Source: Amyelois transitella (lineage: Eukaryota; Arthropoda; Insecta; Lepidoptera; Pyralidae). Taken from it: DNA of 64,000 nt. The notes below the pieces were generated by a model, which was given only the letters and a program-made list of their open reading frames with translations, was not told the origin of the DNA and searched no databases. Below, in pieces: positions 12,401 through 38,900 of this stretch; position 1 is the stretch's first letter, and the number at the start of each line of letters is the position of its first letter. The DNA is taken from assembly GCF_032362555.1 (NCBI RefSeq), contig NC_083514.1, forward strand, positions 11,331,001 through 11,395,000, in the 5' to 3' direction. Made by a program: the position numbers and the translations under genes.

Positions 12401-12765
12401 TTTTGACATCAAATAGGCCCCCGGCACTTCCGTGCCCCCAGATCAACAAATAAGAAAAGTATGATCTAGTACGAGAAACAATTAACTAAACTGTCTTGAT
12501 TGATGATTATATGAAGATTATGTATTTGAATCGATTTAGTTAGTTGTCGCCGCAAATTATTATTAGTAAGCTCACTCGTCATGGCGACGTCGAGCGGGTT
12601 GACGGAGGCGTGGTGCACGCGCACGCGCACGTCGGCGGGCGCGCGCAGCGGCGGCACGCGGGCGGCGTCCAGGCGCAGCTCGGGCGGCGCGCCGTACGCG
12701 TGCAGCCGCCACGCCGCCATGCGCCCCGCCGCCCGCACCGCCGCCCGCGCGCTCGGCTGTTCCAT
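6461..12765 (-). CDS. RTN4IP1: Reticulon-4-interacting protein 1-like mitochondrial NADPH oxidoreductase (six exons)
   Basis: Minus-strand exons join as 12765-12576, 12212-12001, 11731-11543, 11349-11237, 10309-9949 and 6580-6461, giving 394 codons plus stop; the human protein is about 396 residues. The order is a GroES-like start (VRVRVHHASVNPLDVAMT), FPLVPGRDFVGEV, a VWGVVPPHRPGAHADYVV segment, the dinucleotide fold with GAGGVG near residues 179-184, RWAYFVPRADDIELL and a final ARGKLLIDF. These match the quinone-oxidoreductase branch of medium-chain dehydrogenases, specifically RTN4IP1, a mitochondrial enzyme linked to coenzyme Q synthesis. The first 15 residues are Arg/Ala-rich, consistent with a presequence. 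An acceptor just upstream (12,777) suggests a 5' non-coding exon. The exon-3 donor is non-consensus (GAG|GTCACT), chosen because it aligns best with the family. Exon 5 carries an in-frame 21-bp repeat. The last intron is 3.4 kb and full of repeats. Confidence 0.8.
7503..7745 (+). repeat. SINE family B, body without tRNA head
   Basis: The copy carries 'aaacctgcacattcaggca', 'cctgactcgcccaatccagt', 'ctctccagagtgatgaggat' and 'gcaaccgggactaaagc', followed by a ggaagaa tail. The tRNA-like 5' head seen at 23,604 and 50,650 is missing. It lies in the last intron of the RTN4IP1-like gene. Confidence 0.65.
8723..8930 (-). mobile_element. Helitron 3' end, truncated copy
   Basis: Read on the minus strand the copy ends in a GC hairpin followed by CAACAGCTAG and a flanking T, as Helitrons do. 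It matches the copy starting at 62,035 ('ttgcccgcggcttcgctcac' and 'cagtatttttgctgga'). The 5' TC end is not recognisable. Confidence 0.6.
9225..9340 (-). repeat. Possible tRNA-derived SINE fragment
   Basis: The minus strand carries 'gagttcaatcctacctgggc', which resembles a tRNA B-box and T-arm in the setting seen at the head of tRNA-derived SINEs. No second copy is present in the window, so the assignment is weak. Confidence 0.25.
10034..10135 (-). repeat. 21-bp in-frame minisatellite inside RTN4IP1-like exon 5
   Basis: Four full 21-bp units (10,034; 10,055; 10,076; 10,097) and a partial fifth lie in the exon. Alternate units differ at one base, giving a 42-bp higher-order period. On the coding strand the units read HTAPRAA and HTAPRAG, so any copy-number change preserves the frame. 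Orthologues I know lack such an insert before the RWAFF/RWAYF segment. Confidence 0.85.
10330..11150 (-). mobile_element. Degenerate RTE-like fragment in RTN4IP1-like intron 4
   Basis: The stretch parallels 3,430-4,730 in pieces: 'ctcattcatccttaatccac', 'ggttgaacagccacggtaac', 'cagtgtgcgctccgtttatc' and 'acacaaattgaaaaggcagt'. Several internal deletions remove any reading frame. It keeps five bases near 10,665 that the 3.1-kb copy has lost. Confidence 0.75.
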
Positions 12766-12776
12766 CCTACTTACTA

Positions 12777-13055
12777 CCTGAAATACAATGTAAGCTTTGT
12801 GTTGTCACTTGACAGTGACATTTCAGCATTTTCTAGTTCAGCCTAAAGCGGGAGCCTCTAATGAAGAGAACGTCAAAAAGTGTCAAATAAACAGAATTGA
12901 ATACGGTCTACCGATTAATCATCATTTTGAATAATAACCGATACAATAATTCAGGGAATCTCAGATCAGATGTGTACATGTGAATTTACTTTCAGTGCAA
13001 AGACAATTCAAGTGTAGTAATAAAAATAGTAAAGCATGAACATTTAATTGTCGAT
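12777..13055. other. 5' flank of the RTN4IP1-like gene
   Basis: A splice acceptor ('ttgtatttcag' on the minus strand) ends at 12,778, so transcription probably starts further up in this direction. I cannot identify a core promoter. Confidence 0.3.
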
Positions 13056-13059
13056 TCTC

Positions 13060-13440
13060 TGTTTTTAGGGTTCCGTACGTCTGAATACAAAAACGGAACC
13101 CTTATAGGATCACTCGTGTGTCTGACCGTCCGTCGCTTACAGTCAATTATCTCCGAATCTATTAGACTGATGAAGTTGAAATTTGGTACATATATCAATT
13201 CCTGTGACCCAAACACAGAGGTGTGACGTGAGCAGATGAAATCTGTATATATAGGGTAATTTTTGGGGGGGAAGGGGAAAATTAAAAAAAAAAATCTGAA
13301 AACTGCATCGTGTGGCATATCAAATGAAAGGTCTTGTTGTGAAGATCTTAAATGTATTTTTTTGTAATTTTAAATAGTTTCCAAGTTATTCAAGAAAATA
13401 GACGAAAATTGACCATTGTACAAATTATGTCAACACCATG
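13060..13440 (+). repeat. Dispersed repeat with a GGGTTCCGTA start
   Basis: It begins 'tagggttccgta', then 'aaaacggaacccttatagga', 'tgtctgaccgtccgtc' and 'aaatttggtacatatat', and reaches 'gtggcatatcaaatgaaagg'. This resembles a dispersed repeat I recall from lepidopteran genomes. It has no frame or clear terminal repeats here. There is only one copy in the window, so the call rests on recollection. Confidence 0.45.
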
Positions 13441-13734
13441 TCAAAAATGCACAAGCATTTAAGAGGCCATTATGTCCAGCTCGGGCCACACATGTTTATC
13501 ATTAATATAATCCTCCGTGCTATAATAGGCTTTCCTACAAAGCTCATCTTTAATATACTTTTTGAATTTTCTAATCTAATCAAATCAAATCTATTTATTG
13601 TGGAGCACAGGTAAAAAGAATATAATTGTATAGAGTACCACTGAGTCCTGTCTTTACAGACATACAATAATTAATTACATACATTTATATAAAATAAAGT
13701 TTACATAAAAATTTTAATAAAATTGAAACTGTCA

Positions 13735-14230
13735 GTACACACAACAGAATAGAATAGAATAGAATAGATTTATTTTCAAAATTGGATACAAGGTATCACT
13801 TATTGACGTCACATAACTTAAATCTAATTATAACTACTACCGCTTCCAAAGCGCATGTGTAGAAGAAGCGGCGGAACAAACTACACTGCAGCATTTTCAT
13901 AGGACGTCAATTTACAAATATAGATCTCTTAAATCAAAATCGTGGACGAATGCACATTGTCTACATTAAAAAACATAACACAACAAGAATAAGAATTATA
14001 AAATCTATCATTAATTTCAAGAACACGTTTTGGTAATTTATTATAAAATCTTATACAATTAATCAGAAACGATTTCCCTACCTTAGCCAGCCGATGTGCT
14101 GGGATTGACAACTTATAATTGTTCCGCAGTGATCTATTAGTACATTCACCTACTTTTTTGAAAGAGTCTAAGTTTTTCCTAACATGCATAATATTATCGA
14201 ATATGTATTGGGAGGGCAATGTTTAAATAT
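13735..14230 (-). mobile_element. Jockey-like non-LTR retrotransposon, 3' end
   Basis: The minus-strand frame 14,219-13,929 reads like the C-terminal end of an insect jockey-like polymerase (LSIPAHRLAKVGKSF, RFYNKLP). It is followed by a short UTR and a TATTC-type tail at 13,750-13,770. A plus-strand copy of the same 3' end lies at 17,765-18,100. The polymerase fragment at 16,400-17,150 on the same strand may be the same element, split by later insertions. Confidence 0.65.
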
Positions 14231-14273
14231 TAAGGTTTTTGAAAAAATCTCTAAGCTAGTCTCAATCTCATTG

Positions 14274-14456
14274 TCAGTGTAACCCGGTTGCAATGTCAGA
14301 AAAAAATGGTATGTTCACATTAAATCTTCTCTCAGACCCAAAGATTGACTGGTAGATAATGCTTCTAGCATAAAGTTTACTGAAAAGCTGACCTCCTATA
14401 TTCCTCCTTGGAGGGTCTGGGAAAAACTTTTGCATATCAGTTTTAAGCTGGACCAA
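14274..14456 (-). other. 60-codon open frame, unrecognised
   Basis: The minus-strand frame contains KFFPDPPRRNIGGQLFSKLY and SIFGSERRFNVNIPFFSDI and ends in a stop at 14,274. The composition looks protein-like and not random AT-rich sequence, but I do not recognise the family. An in-frame stop lies just upstream, so it would be an isolated exon or a remnant of a transposon or gene. Confidence 0.2.
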
Positions 14457-14459
14457 GCC

Positions 14460-15608
14460 TTACATATCTGTGATGAATCAGAGAAAAAGTGGTAGCGTTA
14501 TATAAGTACAAACAGACAGACAGAAATTCTAAAAATGAAATAATTCTGCTGGTCTTACATAGATCCCCCATATACATTTTTTGGTTTTGCAATATCTTTC
14601 AAGTACAGACATCTTATTGTATGCATAGTAGGTACTTATAAAAATTACATTCATATGTCTGAGAAGTACTTATATGAAATTGAATTGAATTCATTCCCTA
14701 TTAATAGTTGGTATAATAATATGTTATCATCTGGTTGTGTAATTCAAACTGAAATAATGCAACAGAATCAAAAACAATATTTTATTAAAATAATAGACAT
14801 TTGCAAACACTTTATCATTTCATATTTAATTTCAATAAATTAAGTTTAAGTTGTATCTAATAAATATTAATATTTGTGAAAAAGTTACAAATTACCATTA
14901 TCTCCCTTGAGGCTAGCATTCTTTTAAAATAATAGAATTGAACATTATTCAAAATGGACACAAGTTTCATAAGCGATCACTTCATAATGGACACAAGCAC
15001 CAAAACAACCAACCACTGGTAAGAGAAAATGCACCAGCTGAAGAAACTCTTCCAGTATTGGTTGCCTACTCGCCAGAAGGCTTACTTTATTAACTCCTGT
15101 TACATGTTATGTGTAAAAACTCGAGTGTGCAATAATGGAAACACAACCAACTACATTGATCATAGAATGTGTACAGACTGAAAGACCGTTTACTACCCTT
15201 CCACATTTTTTACACTAAATTGTTAGGTATAAATTGAATTATAAAATAAACTTAACGGACTTACTTATGTATGTATTTTAATAAAGTAGATCTTCTGTAA
15301 GCTGTTTCTTTTTCATATGCCCCAATTTTGTTCCAACTCAAAAGTGTCTGTTTCTATAAATGGAAATTTGAATATCATTTGATAGTTCCTTTTTAAATAT
15401 TTTTAGAGCACGGAAAAATAATACTCCTAGCGGAATTAAAGGAACCAGGGCTTTAATTTTCAAATTTGTTTTACCCGGAGAAAGCAAAATAATAACATAA
15501 CCTCAATTACATATAATTACGTATCTGTCAATGTCATTTCACAGTTGTGTTGTCAGTTTCAAATCGAAACTTGAAAGATATTGGGAAGGTACTTTTGTTT
15601 ATTTTTAA
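14460..15608. other. AT-rich gap
   Basis: I find no gene or element that I can support between the jockey-like fragment and the Helitron. Confidence 0.4.
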
Positions 15609-16274
15609 CTAGCTGTGCCCGCGACTTCGTCCGCGTGGAATAGTTATTTTGGGCATCATATTCAGGCGGTCACGCGTATTAGAAAGAACGCTGGTTCGCC
15701 GTATTAAATGTTTCGCTGCAAATTGCTTATAACGACTATATCTCAAAACCTATTCGTCTGATTTATATACTCTAAATGGCAATTTTAGTCTACATGAAAA
15801 GCCGAAAGTAATAAACATATTTATTTGGATAAGGATTAATACTGAATTAAAGAAAATTGGTTTCAAAATAACTTATGTTTATAATGAAAATATAATCTTA
15901 AAAAATGAACATAAAAGTGGTTATTGTAAGTAAACCTTAAGAGATAGATATATGCTCTCGTGGACTTTTTTGTGGCAAAAAATGAGTACTTCACATCTTT
16001 AGTACATTGTTTTACTATATCTTTGTTGGTTTGCGCAGCGTTCGCGTGGAAAGCTCGCAGATGGCCGACTCATTCAACTTTCACCTGCATTGTTGACGTT
16101 TCCCGTAGGAAATCCGGGATAAAATGTAGCCTATAGCCTTCCTCGATAAATAGACTATCTAACAGTGAAAGAATTATTCAAATCGGTTCAGTAGTTTCTG
16201 AGATTAGCGCGTTTAAACAAACAAACAAACAAACAAACAAAACAAACTCTTCAGCTTTATAATATTAGTATAGA
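15609..16274 (-). mobile_element. Non-autonomous Helitron, both ends present
   Basis: On the minus strand the element starts TCTATACTAATATTATAAAG at 16,274 and ends in a GC-rich hairpin followed by GCACAGCTAG at 15,609. The flanking bases are A before TC and T after CTAG, the A|T insertion rule of Helitrons. A (CAAA)n run lies next to the 5' end. It has no Rep/helicase frame. The 271-bp copy at 42,497 has both ends as well. Confidence 0.8.
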
Positions 16275-16399
16275 TCATCTTTAAAAAAAAGTGACTTTGA
16301 TTCGACGTTTTTTGCAGTATGTAACCGCATAGCTCCAGCATTTTTAATACGATTTGAATAAATATTTTTGTTTTCAAAAGAGTAGAGTGGTTGTGTGGT

Positions 16400-17150
16400 T
16401 CTTAAGAGAGTTTCGAAATATGAGCATGCCATTTCAAATTTGAATCTAATGTTATTCCTAAGAACATTATTGTGGATAGAACTACATAGTAATATAATAT
16501 TTTACCACTTTTACTAATGTTAACATTTGCCTGCCGCACATTGGGAAGTGTAAATCTAATGCATCGGGTCGTATTTGAATTTAATAATAGTTGCTGACTG
16601 AAAATTAGTTTGAAATAACGGCTAAAGTGCTATTCAAGTCTTGTACTGTTGACGTGTCATCTGCAACCAACACGATGCCAGTCTGTTTCTTGAATCATGC
16701 AATCGTCGTTAATATACCAGAAAATGGTCCCAAAACGGAACCTTGTGGTACGCCTATTTTTATGTCAGCTCCTGTCGATTTTACATTATTTAAATCCATC
16801 CATCACTACCATATGTTTATCTGTCCCTAAGGTATGATTTAATTAAGTAGTTCAATGCCATTAGTGTCGAACTCGTAATGAGCGAAAGCTTAAGCGGAAG
16901 AGGTCCATGATCTACGCACTCAAATGCTTTAGTTAGATCGCAAAACACTTCAATTGCATCATGTGGATCTTCCCATGCATTGAGAACATAAGTGACAACC
17001 TGCACCTGCATCTGTTGTACATTTCCTCTCAGGAAAGACGTTTTGCTGACTATTAAATATTTTATTAGACTTAAAGTGGAGCATTTGATTGATATTTGAA
17101 TAAAATTGAGACGGGTCTATATTTACCAAGCTCCGATGTTTCACCTTTCT
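16400..17150 (-). pseudogene. Jockey-like reverse transcriptase fragment
   Basis: On the minus strand, broken frames carry the palm motif as CDLTKAFECVDHGPL, then IGVPQGSVLGPF and a decayed active site, VADDTS in place of YADDTS. The fragment is interrupted by stops and frameshifts, so it is a dead copy. It may be the 5' part of the element whose 3' end lies at 13,735-14,230. Confidence 0.7.
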
Positions 17151-17164
17151 TGAACAGTGTAGGT

Positions 17165-17345
17165 ACTTAATTAAAGTGCCGCGTGGTTTCCGGCACCAGT
17201 AGAAAAAATAGGCTCACTCCATCCCTTTTTTTTACGGATGTCGTAAGAGGTGGCAAAGGGCTTAACAACTCAAGATTCCGCTTGTAGGCGATGGGCTAGC
17301 AACCTGTCACTATTTGAATCTCAGCCTCTTTAAAATGTACCATGA
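17165..17345 (-). repeat. SINE family A, minus strand
   Basis: In reverse orientation it shows 'gtttccggcacca', 'cggatgtcgtaagaggtggc', 'aggcgatgggctagcaacct' and 'tttgaatctcagc'. The 5' head of the element is missing. Confidence 0.6.
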
Positions 17346-17764
17346 AGTAGGTACATATACTATTTTATTACATTTGAAAAAATCCCTTGGTCAACACAGT
17401 CTTAGAATATATATGCTAAGTCCCCAGCTATAATATTTCTCTTTAATAATATAATATATCGCAATAACCGACATACCCCGATGTTCCTCCGACGTTTTAA
17501 GTAAAGCTGTTAAAAAGTATTCATAATGTCACTAGGGTAAATTTATGGAAATTGAAATTTGGTACTACAGGTGCTGACATTGTTTTTAAGAAGTGGTTCA
17601 GCTTCATAAGGGCAAGAGTCAATATTTGAAATTCAATCTAAAGCTATAATTTAAAAAAAAATGGATTATTTTTTTGTTGAGGTAATTTCCCTGTTACCAA
17701 ATTTAATTTTCTTAATATTTTCTTTCAAATTACTTTTACCTGTCCTTGTTCATAATATTCCAGT

Positions 17765-18100
17765 TTCTTTTTGCAATTGCCCTCCCAATACATATTCGAT
17801 AACATTATGCATGTTAGGAAAAACTTAGACTCTTTCAAAAATTCGTATTGACATAATTAGTTCTACATTCATTCATGTTTTTAAATGTAAACAATGTGCA
17901 TTCGTCTACGATTTAGATTTAAGAGATCTATATTTGTAAATTGACGTCCGATGAAAATGCTGCAGTGTAGTTTGTTGCTGAGTTTGCTGCTGTGCGTTGC
18001 TGCGGTAGTGGTTATAATTAGATTTAAGTTATGTGATGTCAATAAGTTATACCCTGTATCCAATTTTGAAAATAAATCTATTCTATTCTATTCCTTGTTG
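17765..18100 (+). mobile_element. Jockey-like 3' end, plus-strand copy
   Basis: This is the reverse-oriented counterpart of 13,735-14,230, sharing 'catattcgataacatt', 'ttaagagatctatatttgta', 'gctgcagtgtagtttgttgc' and the terminal '(ctatt)n' tail. Confidence 0.65.
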
Positions 18101-19038
18101 GGAGCAATACTAATTTTGTTTTTGATGTCCTATAGATTTTGCTTCTAGACCTCTTTTGAAACTTCTTGAATAGTTACCCTATTCAAGGAATAAATGATTA
18201 TGATTAGTTCCTAACATGGTCTATGAAGTCGCTGTGGAATCGATACTGTTAAATATAATGATGCCCTAGTTACCAGCCCAAATTTGTTAACACCGATTAT
18301 AGGTTCAAAACTGGCGACTTGTCATGTAACTTCACATGATTTATGAAAAAAAATATATTTTGACTAAAAATGATGCAAGTGGACGTAGTATTGTAAATGC
18401 AAAGTCTGTACCTGTGAGATAAAGTTGTCGTTATTTTGATTGGTAAAAATAAAGCAGCCCTTTATATTGCTAAAACTTGTTATTTTAGTTTAATCACATG
18501 ATCACACCACAGCGCGCCGCGCCTCGATCAATAGCAATAAATTATTACAACAACCATTCATCGACTAAGATTACTCGTTAGTTGCAAACAATTAAGTACT
18601 TTAATAAATAATTTACTAATAGTACTTCATTTATATATACAGTTAAGTATTCAGCCCATTTTCTAGCTTTATTACACAACTAACAATATAACCCGTGGGA
18701 CAAGTAAATTAAATGTTAATACTAGTCATCATAAAGAGTATATGATATTAATTTATTTTTCTACCTAACTACCTGCTATCTACATACTCAAATGAAAATA
18801 TGCGTTGCGTTGCAACGTTGCACCGTTGTACCGAGCAACATCACGCGTTGAAAGCAAGTATAACCGTAGTAATCTGTCAAAAAACATGTACATACATTAC
18901 TTGTTCAAATGAACCCATCAGAAAACATTGTTACTTTAACAGCCTGTTTCATTTCCTAAGTGTACAGAGATATGTACACTGTATATTCTAGCTAAATATA
19001 GCATGAGAGACGTGTCTCTCCGTTCACTGGATCAGTCG
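18101..19038. other. 3' flank of fatty acid synthase
   Basis: AT-rich and without a coding frame. TTTATT on the plus strand (AATAAA on the coding strand) occurs near 18,667 and 18,753, either of which could serve as the poly(A) signal; I cannot choose between them. Confidence 0.35.
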
Positions 19039-33789
<14,751 letters not shown>

Positions 33790-34100
33790 GCTGTCACTTT
33801 ATTTACCTGCAATTTAATTCTTCACACCAATAGTTTGAAAAATATCACTGCTATGTTATACTCTATAGTTGGAGGTGGTTTCTATTGCTCACCTCGACTC
33901 AGGACAAAAATGTTTAGTCGCTACACTTGGAAAGTAGTCACATTAAGGTACGCGCGATCAAGTGTATGATGATGAGCGTCGCGGTGGCCGAGCGAGCGAG
34001 CAGCGAGTGCTGAGCGAGTGCTGCGGTCTGCAGGCGCGAGGCGGTGCCTCGTCCTCCGATTCTAAGAAATGACGCAACCTACCTACTCCCAAAGATATTT
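33790..34100 (-). promoter_or_regulatory. Probable 5' region of fatty acid synthase
   Basis: A splice acceptor ('ttaaattgcag') lies 20 nt above the ATG, so the 5' UTR is split. A GC-rich piece at about 33,955-34,060, with repeated gagcgag/gagtgct units, is a candidate for the first non-coding exon and core promoter. No defined transcription-factor site is claimed. Confidence 0.35.
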
Positions 34101-34321
34101 AACCTATGTCATTTGCATTTCTCTTATGAAAAAAAATGCGACTATTTTAATTGTTTCGATGGTTCCGTCTATCTAACATAAATGGTCCATTCTTTCACTA
34201 CGATACCACGTGTCGTCTATATTCGTGACCACGAATACAGATTTAATGATGTTTGTAAAGTTAGTTGCTGAAATGCACGGAGGTTTTTGAAGAAATTTCT
34301 TCAGCACTATTTCATAGAATA

Positions 34322-34805
34322 CTAGCTGATACCCACAACTTCTTTCGCTTGCTGAACGATTTTTATCAAGGCTTCATTTCTATTGAAGCGGGAGCGATGA
34401 TTCGGCTCGACCGCCACCAAAGGAAAGATCTTCCGCCAGGCTAGGTGTTATGCCTGGGGAACCGCGGCTCCGACGATTTTGTGTCGGAGGTTGCATATAT
34501 AAGCTCCAATCCATGAAATCTTTGAAATCGCGATTTGGATTCTTCGCTGCTATTGGCTGAGCGCGTCAATTTCTTCGCGATGATTGACAGTTGTTGTGTG
34601 ATTGGATGTTGTGACGAGTGGCGTAGATATGTCGCCACACTATATTTCAACAACAAAAACAACAGTATCTTATCACGTCTACATCCTTTGCGAGGTAGAA
34701 AGAGCCGAAAATATTGAAAAGCGACGTTCTGCTGTTAATGATGGAATTGAGATTCAAATAGTGGCAGGTTGCTAGCCTACAAGAAGAATCCCAAGTTTAT
34801 TAGCC
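34322..34805 (+). repeat. Helitron-end remnant and SINE family A fragment
   Basis: An 'actagctgatacccacaac' piece at 34,321 looks like a decayed Helitron 3' end in reverse. From 34,670 a diverged SINE A copy follows ('tcacgtctacatcctttgcg', 'atggaattgagattcaaata', 'ggcaggttgctagcc'). The middle, about 34,380-34,650, holds no feature I can name. Confidence 0.45.
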
Positions 34806-34856
34806 TATATTTATTATTCTTTATTTCTTAACGTAAGTACATAATTTATACTTACA

Positions 34857-35140
34857 TTCTTCTTCCTCCTGGCTTTAGTCCCGGTTGCATCCTCACCACT
34901 CTGTAGAGAGACCGGGGTATGCCTTTGACCACGGATCCTGGATTGGGTGAGTCAGGTTTTTACACGAAGCGACTCCCGTCTGATCGACCATGGTTTGTTG
35001 CCTGAATGTGCTAATTTTCCCACGATGTTGTCCCTCACCGTAATAGCATCGGTTAATATTCAAACTAATGTACATAACCTGTACCTTTTTGGGCCACACG
35101 CATTTTAAAACGGGCACCTTACCGATTCGACCACCGACAT
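34857..35140 (-). repeat. SINE family B, minus strand
   Basis: In reverse it carries 'ggctttagtcccggttgcat', 'gattgggtgagtcaggtttt', 'gcctgaatgtgc' and, at the head, a decayed tRNA-like part near 35,110-35,140 ('accgattcgaccaccgac'). Confidence 0.65.
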
Positions 35141-35300
35141 TCTATAATTTATACTTAAATTGATACCTGATTACCTAGGTAGGTATTCATAATAATGCTC
35201 TGGATGCATCCGTCATAACAAAATGTGCGTGTTGAATGATTCGCCTAAATTTACACAGATTAATTTTAAAAGCTTTTTTTCCTAATAATTTTCAAAAAGT

Positions 35301-35483
35301 TGTCCGATTAGTTTTCCTATTTTTCACAACAGATGGCGTGCTGCCGTATTAGAACGCGCTTTAGTTATTTTCATGGTTGTTTGTATAGTGTTTGACAATT
35401 TATATATGTACAGTCTTTAATACAGGTTTCTTCGTATTCCGAGTTTCATTTTTGGACCCAGTACGGCATTGTTTAGGTAGCCA
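35301..35483 (+). repeat. 5' LTR of BEL/Pao element
   Basis: Starts TGTCCGATTAG and ends GGTAGCCA; matches 41,140-41,322 base for base on reading. A tRNA-primer-binding site is expected directly downstream ('tggtcctttgagtcggg'), but I cannot name the tRNA. Confidence 0.92.
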
Positions 35484-35966
35484 TTTGGTCCTTTGAGTCG
35501 GGTGTGTAAGGTAGACTTTCGCGTGCAGTGTAGTGAAGTGTTAAGTGAATGAACTCTGGACTTAACGGATTACAGTGTGGAATGGACTTGGTAACCGTGA
35601 GTAGACTCTGAAAAAAATACAAGTGTTTTAGGACTTAGAATATTTCCGTAGTGATTGAACTTTATAAATTTTACAAGTGTTTAAAAAAAAGACTTAGAAA
35701 ATTTTCATAGTGATCTTATTATTAACTTTAAAATTTTGCAAGTGCTAAAGACTTAGAAAAATTCCATACTGAACTCTGATTAACTTTGAAATTTTACTAG
35801 TGCAAAAGACTTTGAAAAATTCATTGGTCATTTATAATAAGAACTTTGAAAAATTTACATATGTTATAACAGTTGTGTATGAACTATTTAACTTTGTCAA
35901 GAACTTCGACTTGTGTTAATTTCTATAGAAATTTCTTGTTTATCTGCAACATAAATACAATTAACA

Positions 35967-38900
35967 ATGGAGAAAATTAACCAATTACTCAGTCTTCAAG
36001 ATGAACGAATGGAGTCTATTAAAAAAGCTCAGGTTAATTATGGTAAAACTCCAAAGGCAAGAATTACACCGAGCTATTTAGACACTCGCTTGGAAAACTT
36101 AGAGGCGACATGGAATTCATTCAAATCATCTCATGAGTACCTAATTTCAAACATTTCTAAGGAAACTAGAAAGACATTGAGTTACTTCTTAAGCGATACT
36201 TACGACACTTGTGAAGAATTATACATTATGTACAAAAGCGATTTAAAAACAAAACTAAGTGACTTGACTGCTACTACACATACACCTGCCTTACAAGAAC
36301 CCAAGAAAGCAACTACCGAAATCAAGCTGCCACATATCAAACTTCCACAATTCTCTGGCAAATATACTGAGTGGACATCGTTTCATGACCTCTTCAATTC
36401 CATCATTCATACAAATCAATCCTTAGACAATGTACAGAAGTTACATTACCTTAAATCTAGTCTGACCGGTGAAGCTGAACAGCTGTTGAGATCTATACCA
36501 ATAACAAACCAAAATTACAGTCAAGCATGGGAAATTCTGAAAAACCGATACAATAATAAAAGATTCATATCCAACTGCATTTTCAAGAGATTATTTAATA
36601 TTAGAAACATAACGTCAGAATCAGCTTTTCATATCAAACAACTACTGGATACTACTGTCGAATGCTTAACCTCGTTGAAGAACTTGGGTTTGCCTGCAGA
36701 CCAGTGGGATGCTATCATAATTTATTTGACAGTTTCAAAATTAGACCCTGAAAGTCATCGCTTGTGGGAGCAAGGAATCTCGGCTGAAAGAGAGGATTTT
36801 CCTTCATTTGATACACTAAAACAATTTATGGAAAGCAGATTTAGATCTCTTGAAATGATAGAACCTGCAACTAAGACAAATAAGAGTAAAACATTTCATG
36901 CTACTGTAGAATCTGGTTCGTGCGCATTCTGTAAAGAAGATCATTACATTTACCAATGTAAACAATTTGTAAAACTACAATACAAAGAGAAACATGACTT
37001 TGTACAAAATAATAATTTATGCTTCAATTGTCTAATACCCAATCATTCTGCAAACAAATGTATGAGAAGAACGTCATGTCGGATATGCTATAAAAAACAC
37101 CACTCTTTGTTGCACCCGGAGAAGAAAGAAGAATCTGTAAGGGAAGAAAAACATAAAGACTCAAGCACAAACATAGTATCACATTTTGTAAATCAACCTG
37201 GTCAAATACTTCTAGCCACAGCGCTGGTAGACGTGACGTCACGTCATGGTCAGAAACACGTTTACCGCGCGCTCATTGACCAAGGCTCACAGGCCTCGTT
37301 CGTCACAGAAGATCTAGTTCAAACGATGGGTTTGAAGAAAACAAAAATCAGCGGCGTGGTCTCAGGATTGAGTGAGGGAAAACAACTTCATACTAAATAC
37401 ATGGTTGAAGTACAACTACAGTCAAGATACAACCCGAACAACACTATCCTGGTTAAAGCATACATTCTGAAAACAATTACAAATTACTTACCTACACAAT
37501 CAATCACAGTTTCTAACTGGCCTGAGCTGGAGGAAATAACACTAGCAGATCCCACATTCCATGTTCCGAATAAAATACACCTTCTGCTAGGAGCTGAAGT
37601 ATATAGTGAAATCATAGAAGCTGGATTGATGAAGAGTCCATCCGGGATTATAGCGCAAAAAACACAACTGGGTTGGATTCTTTCGGGCGATACTAATAAC
37701 ACAAAACCCATAAAACAAAAACAAATTATTAGTTTACATCTATGTGTATGTGAAAATGAAATACTAAGAAAGTTCTGGGAAGTAGAGAATGAAATACTTA
37801 CCTGTGAAAGAAAATTAACTAAAGATGAGAAAAGATGTGAAGAGATTTACAAAGAAACTACAACTAGAACAGAATCTGGAAGATACAAAGTACAATTACC
37901 GTTTAAAGAAGGGATAAATACACCGGTAGACAAATGTGGGATGACAAAAGACATAGCTACTTCAAGATTCTTACAACTAGAGCGAAAGTTAGAACAAAAC
38001 AGTAAACTAAAAGAAGAATATACAAAGGTCATCAAAGAGTATGAAGATTTAGGTCATATGACTTTAGCTAAAACAGAAGAAAGGGATGTAATATACTTAC
38101 CTCATCATGCAGTGATCCGTAACGATAAAGATACTAGTAAATTAAGAGTCGTTTTTGACGCATCTTCAAAGGGTTCTAAAGGACAGTCACTGAATGATAC
38201 ACTACTTACTGGACCTGTAATACAAAAAGATTTACGTTCATTAATAATACTTTGGAGACAACACAAAATAGCTCTAGTAAGTGACATAATAAAAATGTAC
38301 CGTCAAGTCTTGATTTCCGAAAATCACTCAAATTATCAGCGTATCATATGGAGAGACAATCCTCACGAAGACTGTAGATCCTACAACTTAGTTACCGTCA
38401 CATTCGGTACTGCATGCGCCCCATTTCTTGCTGTTCGCACCTTATTTCAAGTAGCTGAAGACGAAAAACACAAATATCCATTAGGAGCTGAAATTGTAAA
38501 GTCCTATTTCTATATGGATGATTTAATGACCGGTGCACATGATGATATTCTAGCTATAGAAATATACAAACAAGTAAATGAACTACTTCAAAGTGCAGGA
38601 TTTATATTGCAAAAATGGTCTAGTAACTCTGACAATTTACTTAATACGATACAACAAACAAAAGATCAACTACAACCATATGAAATCAAATTTGACAAAA
38701 TCATAAAGATTCTAGGGATATCATGGGACCGAAACGATGATAAGTTTAAAATTTCCGTTAACTTACCTGAACCAACTTTACCAATCACTAAAAGAAGTAT
38801 ACTATCAGATGTAGCACGCCTTTTCGACCCCTTCGGATGGCTTGCTCCAGTTATAATACGCGCAAAGGTGTTAATTCAAAAACTATGGCTTTCCAATGCT

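Noticed and set aside
13745-13772. Microsatellite of possible function
   Set aside because: It is the simple-sequence tail of the jockey-like 3' end at 13,735, as the copy at 18,080-18,095 shows.
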